Source: Nyssa sinensis
Lineage: Eukaryota > Streptophyta > Magnoliopsida > Cornales > Nyssaceae
Assembly: GCA_008638375.1 (NCBI GenBank)
Contig: CM018031.1
Coordinates: forward strand, 7,216,062 to 7,280,061
Direction: 5' to 3'
DNA: 64,000 bases
Shown here piece after piece: positions 21,851-31,738 of this stretch (position 1 is its first letter; the number at the start of each line of letters is the position of its first letter). A program made the translations under genes and the position numbers. The notes beneath the pieces are model-generated. The model was not told the origin of the DNA. It worked only from the letters and a program-made list of their open reading frames with translations, and did no database searches.

Positions 21851-24800
21851 TTACATATATAAATGGTAGAGAAACAAGAAATTGCTAGTAAAAGTAGTAG
21901 GACATCGAATGCAACGAACCTGGGGATAAATTATAGTATTACGGAATTTGATGGCAGGCACATGGCAGACTCTGTAAAAATCTGCACCTTCTTTCCCTTC
22001 CACTCGAAGCCTATTTACAAATGCTTGAGGCATCCAAAAAATTTCCAGTTCTTGGAGAGTGGTGACAAATCTCAATCCATCTGGAAGCATTTTCAGATTG
22101 TGGGAGCGAGAAATTCTTAAATGAGAAAGCTTGGGCATGGCCTTTTTATGCACAGTCCATTCCTCTAAGTTGGGCAAGCCCCCAAGTACAAGACTACTGA
22201 GCTGAGGAAAACCTCTATCAGAGCAAACCATTTCCTTACCCAAAAAGGCATCCACAGATAAGGTGAGTTTCCTCAAGGAAAGTTTCTCCACTATTGGCAT
22301 AGGGTCATCTTCAAGTTTAGAATGACACAAAGTTAACTTGGTGAGATTTTGACAGAAATGGCGATCTTCTGGTAATGCACTTATTTGCCCACTTATTTCT
22401 AATTTATAAAGTTGACTGCAACCTAACAATTTTCTTAAAAGAGTTAGATCTTCTTCTGAACAAAAGCTGCAATCATGAATACCAAGGGAAAAGGACAGAA
22501 GTTGATTTTCAGGAGTGATTCCTTCCACCAGGTCTTTAATGGCTGTTGGATTGCCAGAGAGAGTTGCTTTTAGCAGTCGAAGATTCCTCAATTTGAAGAG
22601 ATCTTTGACATCGAAAATAGAACAATCAAAGTTTACAAGCGTCTCCAGTTCGCTCAAACCATCCAACTGTAAATTGTTTAGTCCAATGGTAAAAGTAGGA
22701 AGATATAAATGTCTCAGATTTTCCATTTCCCGCATCACATTTGGCATATACATAGAGTCAACATGCCTGACCCTTAGATCAAGGATTAGTAAGCATCTCA
22801 AGCTGCCTATAGATGATGGCAGCTTCTTGATCCTACAATCTCTTAAACTTAAGTACCTCAAGAGGGCTAACTTCCCTATTGCTTTCGGTAAGTCTTCTTC
22901 AACAAAGTCAAATCCTTCCAGATCTAAAATTCTAAGCAACTTTAAGTCACCGAAATCCAGCCTTTTGTTCCAATAGGACCAAGAAGAACGGGGGAAGTAT
23001 AAAACCGACCGAACGTCAGCAATTCTTTCTCTGAGAAGAAGGTGGGTTTGAATTTCATCATCATAGTGAATGGCAAGTCTACGGATTTTTCTAGGTGGAG
23101 GATAAGTTCTCATACTAAAATAATCAATGACGTAGAGAAACTTTTCTTCCCTTGCCTTCAACAAACATAAATCTAGCATAAGGTCGTGAAGCCGGCAAGA
23201 TTTAAACCTTTTAGTTCGCGAGTGCTTCTTCACAAGGACTTGAACCAAGCAACTCCGTGCCAATTCACCCAAGTAACGTTCTGCTATATCTATCATTGTT
23301 TCGCTTCCTACTACATCCTTATCTGATATGATACCATCGGCCATCCACAGGTGATACAATTTCCTTGCCTTGATCTCAGAATAATTTGGAAAATTGGCCA
23401 AATGAAGAAAACATTGCTTTAACTTATATGGCAGGTCAGAGTAACCGTAAGTTAACACATCTGTAACCATTGAAAGGTTTTGGTCACTCACATACCAATT
23501 AATTTTTTGATATACCATGTTCCACTCTCTTAAGGTCTCTTTTCTTGACAGAATTCCTCCAAGCACAATAATTGCTAACGGTAGACCGCCACATTCTTTA
23601 AGCATTTTCCTACATAGTTCAACAACTATGGAAGGAATTTCAGAATCTGCAAAACACGTAAAAGAAAATAATGAGATTTTTCCACAAAAATATTTATCTC
23701 TCTGTGTCTTCTTTGGTATTTTCCCGACTAGTTGACTTGTCTACTCTTTCTAGGAAAATTTGGTGGAAAAAGAAACATATTGCCCTTGAATTTGAATTGT
23801 TAAATTTATTTAAGATGATAAATTTTTATCTTAAAATTTAAGGGGTTATTAAAAATAAATGTATTTATTTAAGACTGCTAATGTGATGTGCACAAATGTG
23901 AATTTTTTTTAGAAAATATGTTTAAAATTTTAAATATATATATATATGCCAAATTTGTTAAAATTAAGTAAGACAGTCAGACCAAATCAATATGATAAAT
24001 TAGATTAAAGAGTAAATCCAATTTCATAAAGTGAACTACGGCATTACTAACCTGGAAATGTTTTTTTCTGGAGCAGCTCCCAACTCTTTGCTGCGCATAA
24101 AGGCCGGTGATGATATCTCAAACCATGCGGGTCCATATACATTGCTACACGCAAGACCCGAGTTGTAATCAATATTTTGGTACGCGTTCGTGTATTTGGG
24201 AAGGCAGGTCTTAGGCTATCCCACAAATCCGTAGACCGAACGTCGTCGAGAATCACAAGGCATTTTTTCCAGCGTTGGAGATCATGAAGTCTATATACTA
24301 AATCTTCACCCACATTCACAATCTGCTTTTGCTCTCTCTCACTTGAGATGAGTTTAATTAGAATCTCTACCAAAACATCTTTATTATCTTTCTTTTGCCA
24401 ATCGTAATCAGATAAACGAACCCAGGCAAAACAATCAAAATAGCGTTGAACATCAGTGTGCTGGTATACCTTCTGAGCTAAGGTGGTCTTACCTACACCA
24501 CCCATGCCCACAATTGGAACAAGTCGCAAATTTTTATCTCCAGTCACCAATTTCTCCACCAAATCATCCACATTTCTCGTCAACCCTACAAAATCCTCTT
24601 CAACCACAGGGGAATGAGACCGCCTTAATTCACGCCTTCTTTCGTCGCCAGAGCTCGAGCCTTCTCCTTCTAATGTTATAGCTTTTCTGCCGTGAGTCTG
24701 TAAACTTGAGGTGAGGCTACTAATCTTTTTTTTAAAAGTCTCAATCTCTGACTGAAGCTGGTGGACAGCTATACGTTCATTCAAGATGAGAGAATATCTT

Positions 24801-25002
24801 GGGAGGATGTTTAGAATAGAACCTGATCTTCTCCTCCTGCTGGATTTAACTTTGACGACGAATGTCTCCACCACGTTCTCCAGATCATAAGCAATATCCC
24901 TCATTTTTTCAACAAATTCCTCTTTGCTTTCATCTTGTATTGTATCTGCATCTCTCAAGAAACATTGAATCCGTGTTATTAACTCTTCTCGAGCTTGCAC
25001 AA

Positions 25003-25414
25003 TGGTATGTTCACGCTGTTGAGAGTATTTTTCCCTATCTTGTTCACGTGAGAACCACAACAAAAGAAGTTAAATTAAGTGGCAATTGGAGAATGGACAA
25101 AAGGGAAAGTGCAGTGAAGGGAAAAAAACAGAGAGTAACAGGGTTGCTTCGAGGGAACCCAAATCCTCCGGTAGACTAACACAATGTGTTTAGGATAGAT
25201 TTCCAGATATCTTTATTCAACAAATGTTCCCAATTTATACATCAATAATCAGCAATAAAATAGGAACAACTAAGCAATAAAGTAGGAACAACTAAGCAAT
25301 AAAATAGGAACAGAATAACATCCTAGCTGGGACTCCTTGATAGACTCCACCATATCAGTTGAGAGATTCCATACTATCCAAACCACTTTGACTCTTTCAT
25401 CTCAGTTGATAACA
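25003..25414 (-). repeat. 3' LTR of the gypsy element
   Basis: 412 bp. It includes three near-identical tandem copies of an AGCAATAAARTAGGAACA motif around 25250-25312. One base shorter than the partner LTR. Confidence 0.95.
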
Positions 25415-25425
25415 TCCCTCCCCCC

Positions 25426-28400
25426 TTAAAATTGGTCCTTGTCCTCAAGGACATAATCTGGGAATTGTTTTTTCATTCTCTCGAGATCTTCCCATGTAGC
25501 TTCAGAGGGAGTGAGACCTTGCCAATGAATCAAAATCTCTTTCCTTTTTTTCTGCATACGGTGATCCAATATAGCTTGTGGCCTCGGAGATAAGTGATCA
25601 TATTTCTCCTTCACTAAGGGAAGTTGTGGTTGGACTGAAACATTTTCCCCAAGCTTTTTCTTAAGCAAGGACACGTGAAAAACTGGATGAATGCGTGCCT
25701 CAGCAGGCAATTCCAACTTATAAGCCACTGCCCCTACCCTTTTTAGTACCTTAAATGGGCCAAAATATTTTGGAGAGAGCTTAAGATTTCTCCTTAAGGA
25801 TAAAGAAGCTTGTTTGTAGGGATGAAGTTTTAGATAGACCCAATCACCTTCTACAAATTCTCTCTCTCTGTGATGTGAATCATATACCTTCTTCATTCTC
25901 TCTTGGGCTTCCTTGAGATTCACTCGGAGCTCCTTAACCATTTGATCTCTACTCAATAACTCTTCTTCCACAGATGCTACCTTGGCTGTCCCCTGTATAT
26001 AGGACAATAAGGTAGGAGGAGTCCGCCCATACACAACCTCAAAAGGAGTCTTCTTAATTGCAGAGTGCCAACTTGTATTGTAGCAATATTCTGCCCATGT
26101 TAACCACTTAACCCAATCTTTTGGTTGCGAGCTTGTGAAACACCGTAAATACATCTCCATCGTACGATTGACAACCTCACTTTGGCCATCTGTTTGAGGA
26201 TGGTAAGCTGAACTATAATTGAACTCAGTGCCATTTAAGCGGAATAATTCTGACCAAAATCCACTGGTAAAAATTGGATCCCTATCACAGACTATTTTTC
26301 TTGGCATGCCATGCAACTTAAAGATGTGCTCAAAATAAGTTTGAGCAACTCCAGCAGCTGTATACGGATGAGAAATAGGAACAAAATGGGCATACTTTGA
26401 GAAACGGTCGACAACTACCATTATAGTGGACTTCCCTTTAGATAAAGGTAAGCCCTCAACAAAATCCATAGATATATCTTCCCATACCCTATTTGGAATT
26501 GGCAATGGTTGCAAGAGACCTGCTGGAGTAAGATTCTCAACCTTGTGTCGTTGACACGTGTCACAATTTTTAACAAACTCCTTGATTTGCCTCCTCATTC
26601 CCTTCCAATAAAAGTTTGACCGAATCCTATGGATTGTTTTTTGATAACCCTCATGTGTACTGTTATGGAATTGAGCAATGATTTCCATAACCAATGGAGA
26701 ATCTTCATCAAGATAAATTCTTTCCTTATAAAAAAGCACTCCATCTTGTAGTTTCCATGGTCCCAATGCTTCTCCTTCTTCGACACGCTGGACCAACTCT
26801 TTCAAAGTTGGATTGGAAGTAACTTCCTCCTTAATAGCCTCCACCCAATTAGGAATAGGGTGAGACAAGGCTGTCAACTCTCCAGTTTCACCATCGTTTT
26901 CACCTCTTCGGGATAACGCATCAGCCACAACATTCTCCTTGCCTTTTTTATACTCAATAATGAAATCAAACCCCATTAATTTATATAGCCACCGTTGTTG
27001 AGCTGCAGTAGAAATGCGTTGGGACCACAAGTACTGGAGACTCCGCTGATCAGTCCTCACAATAAATTGACGGCCCAACAAATACGGACGCCATTTTTGT
27101 ACTGCCAGCACTAGAGCCAGCATCTCCTTCTCATAAGTGGATAATAACAAGTGTTTCCCTTGTAATGAATGGCTATAAAAAGAAATAGGCCGTTCTTGCA
27201 TTAAAACAGCTCCAATGCCCGAACCAGACGCATCACATTCAACAATGAATTTTTCTGCAAAATCAGGGAGAGCTAGAACAGGAGCCTTAGACATAGCTTC
27301 TTTCAATTTCTGAAATGCTTCAACAGCAGTTGGAGTCCAAGAGAAAGAATCTTTTTTTAACATACGATTAAGTGGACCTGCTATCTTCCCAAAATTTCGA
27401 ATGAACTTCCTATAATAGCCAGTTAATCCAAGGAATCCTCGCAAGGCTTTAGGTGTGTTGGGTTTGGGCCATTCCATCATAACTGCAATCTTTTCAGGAT
27501 CAACGGCCACCCCATTATCAGTGATGACATGGCCCAAATAGTTGACTGCCTTCTGCCCAAACTGACATTTCTCTTTTTTCACAAACAATTTGTGAGATCG
27601 GAGAATTTTGAAAATGACTTCCAGATGATAAAGATGGTCATTCCACGATTTACTATATATCAAAATATCATCAAAAAAGACGAGTAAGAATTTTCTTAGA
27701 TATTTCTGAAATACCTCGTTCATCAATGCTTGGAAGGTGGATGGTGCATTAGTGAGCCCAAATGGCATCACTAAAAATTCATAATGCCCATGATGTGTTC
27801 TGAAAGCTGTCTTTTGAATGTCTCCAGGGAATACTCTGATCTGATGATATCCCGAGCGCAAGTCTAGCTTAGAGAAAAATCTTGCACCATTCAATTCATC
27901 CAATAATTCGTCAATCACCGGTATTGGAAACTTATCCTTGACTGTGAATTTGTTGAGAGCCCGGTAATCAATACACATCCGCCATGACCCATCATGTTTC
28001 TTTACTAGAATCACTGGTGAAGAATACGGGCTGTTGCTGGGACGAATTATTCCAGAGGTGAGCATTTCCGCCACTAAACGTTCTATCTCAACCTTTTGAT
28101 AATATGGATAGCGATATGGCTTCACACTCACATGATCAATCCCTTGAATTAATGGGATTTTGTGATCATGTACACGTGGAGGTGGCAGGCCTTTGGGTTC
28201 ATCAAAAATATCTTGGTACCTCTTTAAAAGTTGTTGCACCTGTGGATGACTGGCTGTTGTATGGGCTTGTAGATGAGAACCCTGTACAGCAAATAATTGG
28301 AGTAACATGCAATGGTTACTCTTTCTAGTCTCACAGTTGAGCTTGGAATCTTCCACCACCTTATCTTTAGGAGCTGATAAACCTTGTAAAGTTACATCCT

Positions 28401-29775
28401 TGCCGTTGACTTGAAACCGCATTTGTAATCGTGAGAAATCCCAAATAATTGGACCCAATGTCCGTAGCCATTGTGTACCCAATACGATATCGTATCCTTC
28501 CAAGGGAAGCAAATAAAAATCTACAAAAATAGGGAAACCCTGCAGAGTTAACTTAACACCAGTGCATTTACCTGGGCTGGATAATTTTTCTCCTGAAGCA
28601 ACCACCACCTCAAACCTGCCACCCATGATTGGTTGCAGCCCCACCTTCTTTGCCAGCATTGCATTAATAAAATTATGAGTGCTTCCCGAATCCACCAACA
28701 CAATAGTTGCAATGTGCCCAATGCTTCCATTCACACGCATAGTTTCCGGTGCATGTGTTCCAGAAATTGCATGGAATGAAATCTCTGGCTTTGCTTCAAC
28801 ACCATCTTCTACGACATCTTCTTCTTCCATGATCACGTCACTATCGTCATCCTCACGGCATGCTTCAATCACAAATAACTTCCTGCAGCGATGACCTGGA
28901 CTGAATTTCTCATTGCAATTATAACATAGTCCTTTCTCGCGTCGCTCTGCTATTTCTGCCGGAGACATTTTTCTGACTGGAAGAGTTGGTCGATTGGTGG
29001 CTGCACTCCTATTTAATGGTTCACCTTTTTTTACCTCTGAATTAATTGCCCTTCTTTGAGACAAGTTACGAGCTTCATATAATCGAGCCAAACTGATTGC
29101 TGCAGATAAGGAATTTGGCCTGCCAGCCAAAACGTCTGCCTTGATGCTTTCTTTCAGGCCACTAACAAAGCAACTCACTTGTTGGGTCTGTGAAAGAGAA
29201 CCCGCCTTAGCGAGTAATTTTTCAAACTGCGTTTGGTACTCTCGGACAGATCCGGTCTGTTGAAGCTTTGTAAGTTCACCAAAGAAGTCATAGAATTGTG
29301 TAGGACCATATCTAGAGTGGAGCCCTTCTTTGAAAGTTTCCCATGAAATTACTCCCATCTCTTGCTTAAGAAGCTGGTACCATAATTGAGCATCTCCCTC
29401 AAGATGGAATGATGCCAAGGCAACACGTTCACCTTCAGGGGTTTCATGGAAATCAAAAAACTGATCTGCTCGACACAACCAGCTCGTTGGGTCTTCTCCG
29501 CCATTAAAACGGGGAAAATCCAACTTCACTAGTTTGGGTGTATAAGAGCAATTAGAGCCACTCTGTTGCGATCCACCATTGCCATTAAATCTTCCGACAT
29601 TTGCCCTTTGCTGATTTTGTGAACTTTCTGCCTGCTCACGTACTGGTTGTTTGGTGGATTGGTCGGTCAATGCCGCCAACTTATCAAACAACTCTGTTAT
29701 TTTCTCTATTACTTGTTGCTGCCCAGTCATGAGAGAACCAACATCTTGCTCCAAACGCTCCACTCGTGAGTCCAT
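25426..29775 (-). CDS. Gypsy gag-pol polyprotein, intact (1449 aa)
   Basis: The frame is open from inside the LTR, but the ATG at 29775 (MDSRVERLEQDVGSL) lies just after the primer binding site and is the likely start. In order: gag, CCHC-like knuckle CYNCNEKFSPGHRC near 284-297, protease DSGSTHNF near 362, RT with VFFDDILIYS near 699-708, RNase H with STYEKEMLALVLAVQKW, integrase zinc finger (CDTCQRHK) and core (MDFVEGLP, YHPQTDGQSEVVNRTMEMYL), and a C-terminal chromodomain-like segment (ILIHWQGLTPSEATWEDLE). The TAA stop at 25428-25426 borders the polypurine tract. No frameshift or internal stop is present, so this copy may be able to transpose. Confidence 0.96.
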   Translation of the reverse strand: MDSRVERLEQDVGSLMTGQQQVIEKITELFDKLAALTDQSTKQPVREQAESSQNQQRANVGRFNGNGGSQQSGSNCSYTPKLVKLDFPRFNGGEDPTSWLCRADQFFDFHETPEGERVALASFHLEGDAQLWYQLLKQEMGVISWETFKEGLHSRYGPTQFYDFFGELTKLQQTGSVREYQTQFEKLLAKAGSLSQTQQVSCFVSGLKESIKADVLAGRPNSLSAAISLARLYEARNLSQRRAINSEVKKGEPLNRSAATNRPTLPVRKMSPAEIAERREKGLCYNCNEKFSPGHRCRKLFVIEACREDDDSDVIMEEEDVVEDGVEAKPEISFHAISGTHAPETMRVNGSIGHIATIVLVDSGSTHNFINAMLAKKVGLQPIMGGRFEVVVASGEKLSSPGKCTGVKLTLQGFPIFVDFYLLPLEGYDIVLGTQWLRTLGPIIWDFSRLQMRFQVNGKDVTLQGLSAPKDKVVEDSKLNCETRKSNHCMLLQLFAVQGSHLQAHTTASHPQVQQLLKRYQDIFDEPKGLPPPRVHDHKIPLIQGIDHVSVKPYRYPYYQKVEIERLVAEMLTSGIIRPSNSPYSSPVILVKKHDGSWRMCIDYRALNKFTVKDKFPIPVIDELLDELNGARFFSKLDLRSGYHQIRVFPGDIQKTAFRTHHGHYEFLVMPFGLTNAPSTFQALMNEVFQKYLRKFLLVFFDDILIYSKSWNDHLYHLEVIFKILRSHKLFVKKEKCQFGQKAVNYLGHVITDNGVAVDPEKIAVMMEWPKPNTPKALRGFLGLTGYYRKFIRNFGKIAGPLNRMLKKDSFSWTPTAVEAFQKLKEAMSKAPVLALPDFAEKFIVECDASGSGIGAVLMQERPISFYSHSLQGKHLLLSTYEKEMLALVLAVQKWRPYLLGRQFIVRTDQRSLQYLWSQRISTAAQQRWLYKLMGFDFIIEYKKGKENVVADALSRRGENDGETGELTALSHPIPNWVEAIKEEVTSNPTLKELVQRVEEGEALGPWKLQDGVLFYKERIYLDEDSPLVMEIIAQFHNSTHEGYQKTIHRIRSNFYWKGMRRQIKEFVKNCDTCQRHKVENLTPAGLLQPLPIPNRVWEDISMDFVEGLPLSKGKSTIMVVVDRFSKYAHFVPISHPYTAAGVAQTYFEHIFKLHGMPRKIVCDRDPIFTSGFWSELFRLNGTEFNYSSAYHPQTDGQSEVVNRTMEMYLRCFTSSQPKDWVKWLTWAEYCYNTSWHSAIKKTPFEVVYGRTPPTLLSYIQGTAKVASVEEELLSRDQMVKELRVNLKEAQERMKKVYDSHHREREFVEGDWVYLKLHPYKQASLSLRRNLKLSPKYFGPFKVLKRVGAVAYKLELPAEARIHPVFHVSLLKKKLGENVSVQPQLPLVKEKYDHLSPRPQAILDHRMQKKRKEILIHWQGLTPSEATWEDLERMKKQFPDYVLEDKDQF

Positions 29776-29796
29776 CCCTAAGCTCTGATACCACTT

Positions 29797-30209
29797 TGGT
29801 ATGTTCACGCTGTTGAGAGTATTTTTCCCTATCTTGTTCACGTGAGAACCACAACAAAAGAAGTTAAATTAAGTGGCAATTGGAGAATGGACAAAAAGGG
29901 AAAGTGCAGTGAAGGGAAAAAAACAGAGAGTAACAGGGTTGCTTCGAGGGAACCCAAATCCTCCGGTAGACTAACACAATGTGTTTAGGATAGATTTCCA
30001 GATATCTTTATTCAACAAATGTTCCCAATTTATACATCAATAATCAGCAATAAAATAGGAACAACTAAGCAATAAAGTAGGAACAACTAAGCAATAAAAT
30101 AGGAACAGAATAACATCCTAGCTGGGACTCCTTGATAGACTCCACCATATCAGTTGAGAGATTCCATACTATCCAAACCACTTTGACTCTTTCATCTCAG
30201 TTGATAACA
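29797..30209 (-). repeat. 5' LTR of the gypsy element
   Basis: 413 bp, matching 25003-25414 except for one extra A near 29893. Its outer end joins the first 87 coding bases of the resistance gene. Confidence 0.95.
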
Positions 30210-30296
30210 AACCTCCTCATAGCGCACATATTTTGCTTCATTGGTCAGCAAATCATCGATTCTGTCCAGAACTAAGGAGACATCAGAATCGGCCAT

Positions 30297-30579
30297 TTTC
30301 CTTAGCTGAATTGAATAGCAGTACGATCGTGCATACTTGCAAATTATACAGAGTCACAGACTCACAGGGCAACAACAAATTGCATGCTCTTTAAGATACC
30401 AGCTCTCTCTTAAGAGTTTGTTGGCTACTGCACTCATATAGAGGAATATTTTTAGAGAGAGCTAAGAATTTTAGAGAGGGGTAGAATTTGAAGAGAGAAA
30501 GACAGAGGTTAGAGAGACTTGGAGTCCAAGAGATAAGATCACAAGGGGGAAGGGAAAAGAGACGAGGGGAAAGGAGGGG
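30297..30579 (-). promoter_or_regulatory. Presumed 5' untranslated and promoter region of the resistance gene
   Basis: Purine-rich and AT-rich sequence between the ATG at 30296 and the truncated LTR starting near 30580. No clear TATA box or intron boundary could be fixed. Fewer than 300 bp of gene-specific upstream sequence remain before retrotransposon sequence. Confidence 0.45.
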
Positions 30580-31512
30580 AAAGGTTTTTAAAAGAGGTGG
30601 TCCGCGCGGATGAAAGAAAAAGGAAGGTGCGGTGCGATGCGGTGCGGTGCGGTGCGGTTTAAAAAGCGAGTAGAACAGGAAAAAAAAAGAAAAAGAGGAG
30701 AGGACGTGCGGCTCTGAAGCAGAACATTAACAGGAAAAAAACAGCAGCGTGCGGCGCTGAATCAAAGAGAAAAAGCCTGCTTCATGTTTACTTTTACGTG
30801 AGATCTATGTTGTATGGTTAATTAAATTTTTAAATAAGATTAAGAATGAACTTGTATATTAAATGATATTTTTAATTTATGTCTTAAATTTTTATTTATT
30901 AAAATTTTTTGTTTTATTATTCTTAATTTATTGTTAGTATTTTGTTCTCTGAATAATTAAAGAGTTTATTCCGTTTCTAAATTTAGTCATATTTTTTTTA
31001 TTGAATGGATTAATTCTTTGATTATGTTTGGATCAATTGATTATTCATATTAATTTAATTTTTTGCTACAATATTACTTCCTAGGTATATTGTCGTCGTC
31101 GAATTTTTTCAATGTAGATAACAATTTACGTGATTTAAAAGTGATAAATGATTTTTTAAAATGTTACATTTGGTTTAATTTTGATTTATAATTCTATATC
31201 TTCCGATTGAGATTTTTAGAATTAAATTCTCAATTGAGTTATCAGTAAATTAAAAATAATTAAAATACCGGATATGTGCAAGGAATTTTCGATACTCTAC
31301 TGTTCGTTAATTTGAGTGCTTTTTCCATTAATTGCTTTCTTTAATTTTAATTTGCATTTAAAATCACTTTTTATATTTTTATTTTCTCGTTAATCATTTA
31401 ATATTTTCTTTAGTTTCTTTATTCTGTCTGTTATTCTTTTAATTTGTCTCCTTGTGGAATCGACACCCCAAAGTTGTACTACAACTACTGCGTTATTCTT
31501 TGGGCGTAATCA
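30580..31512 (+). repeat. Truncated left LTR of the Athila-like element
   Basis: Collinear with about 37250-38197. It includes a (TGCGG)n-like pentanucleotide tract at 30626-30660 that is shorter and diverged in the partner LTR. Confidence 0.8.
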
Positions 31513-31738
31513 AATTTTTACGCCGTTGCCGAGAAGACGGTAGAAGAATCAATATATAATTTTTCTTTTCAGGCGGTAACTTCGTTCCCTCTTTTTACTT
31601 GTTGCATTATTTTTTTTTTAATTTTTTTTTATTTTTTTATTGTTATCTTACATGCATAATAGGTATAGGGATGCTTTAGGTCGATTTGCTTGTAGGCCTA
31701 TGTTATAGTCAGATTTAGAGTTTAATTTTTTTAATTTT

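Larger units (their letters stand above)
25003..30209 (-). mobile_element. Full-length Ty3-gypsy chromovirus inserted in the resistance gene
   Basis: About 5.2 kb, with LTRs at 25003-25414 and 29797-30209 that differ by eye by one A in a short A run. Minus-strand ends are TGTTATC...ATACCA. Primer binding site TGGTATCAGAGCT lies at 29793-29781, three bases inside the 5' LTR, and polypurine tract GGGGGGAGGGA at 25425-25415. The internal frame is intact. No perfect 5-bp duplication exists: flanks are CACAA on the left and AACCT on the right, explained if three bases (CAC) were lost from the right-hand copy. A C-terminal chromodomain-like segment marks it as a chromovirus; the FFDD RT motif suggests the Reina clade, tentatively. 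Confidence 0.96.
21851..30296 (-). pseudogene. CC-NBS-LRR disease resistance gene split by a gypsy retrotransposon
   Basis: Intracellular immune receptor of the CNL class. The ATG at 30296 opens 29 codons of the N-terminal coiled coil (MADSDVSLVLDRIDDLLTNE), then the retroelement 25003-30209 interrupts. Coding resumes at 25002-24052, passes an intron (24051-23647, GT-AG) and ends in exon 23646-21851 at TAA. P-loop GMGGVGKTT, kinase-2 KKCLVILDDV, RNBS-B TKILITTR, GLPL-type CGGLPLAI, RNBS-D CFLHLANFPNYSEI and an LHD variant of the MHD motif precede a leucine-rich repeat region (for example LRYLSLRDCRIKKLP). Removing the element and one copy of the shared TT leaves 2832 nt, 944 codons, with no other break. 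Kinase-2 ends in DDVR where most CNLs have DDVW. As it stands the allele cannot make a full receptor. Confidence 0.93.

Noticed and set aside
29776..29841. Upstream ATG giving a 1471-aa gypsy polyprotein
   Set aside because: That start lies inside the 5' LTR and the frame would translate the primer binding site; the ATG at 29775 just downstream is the normal position.
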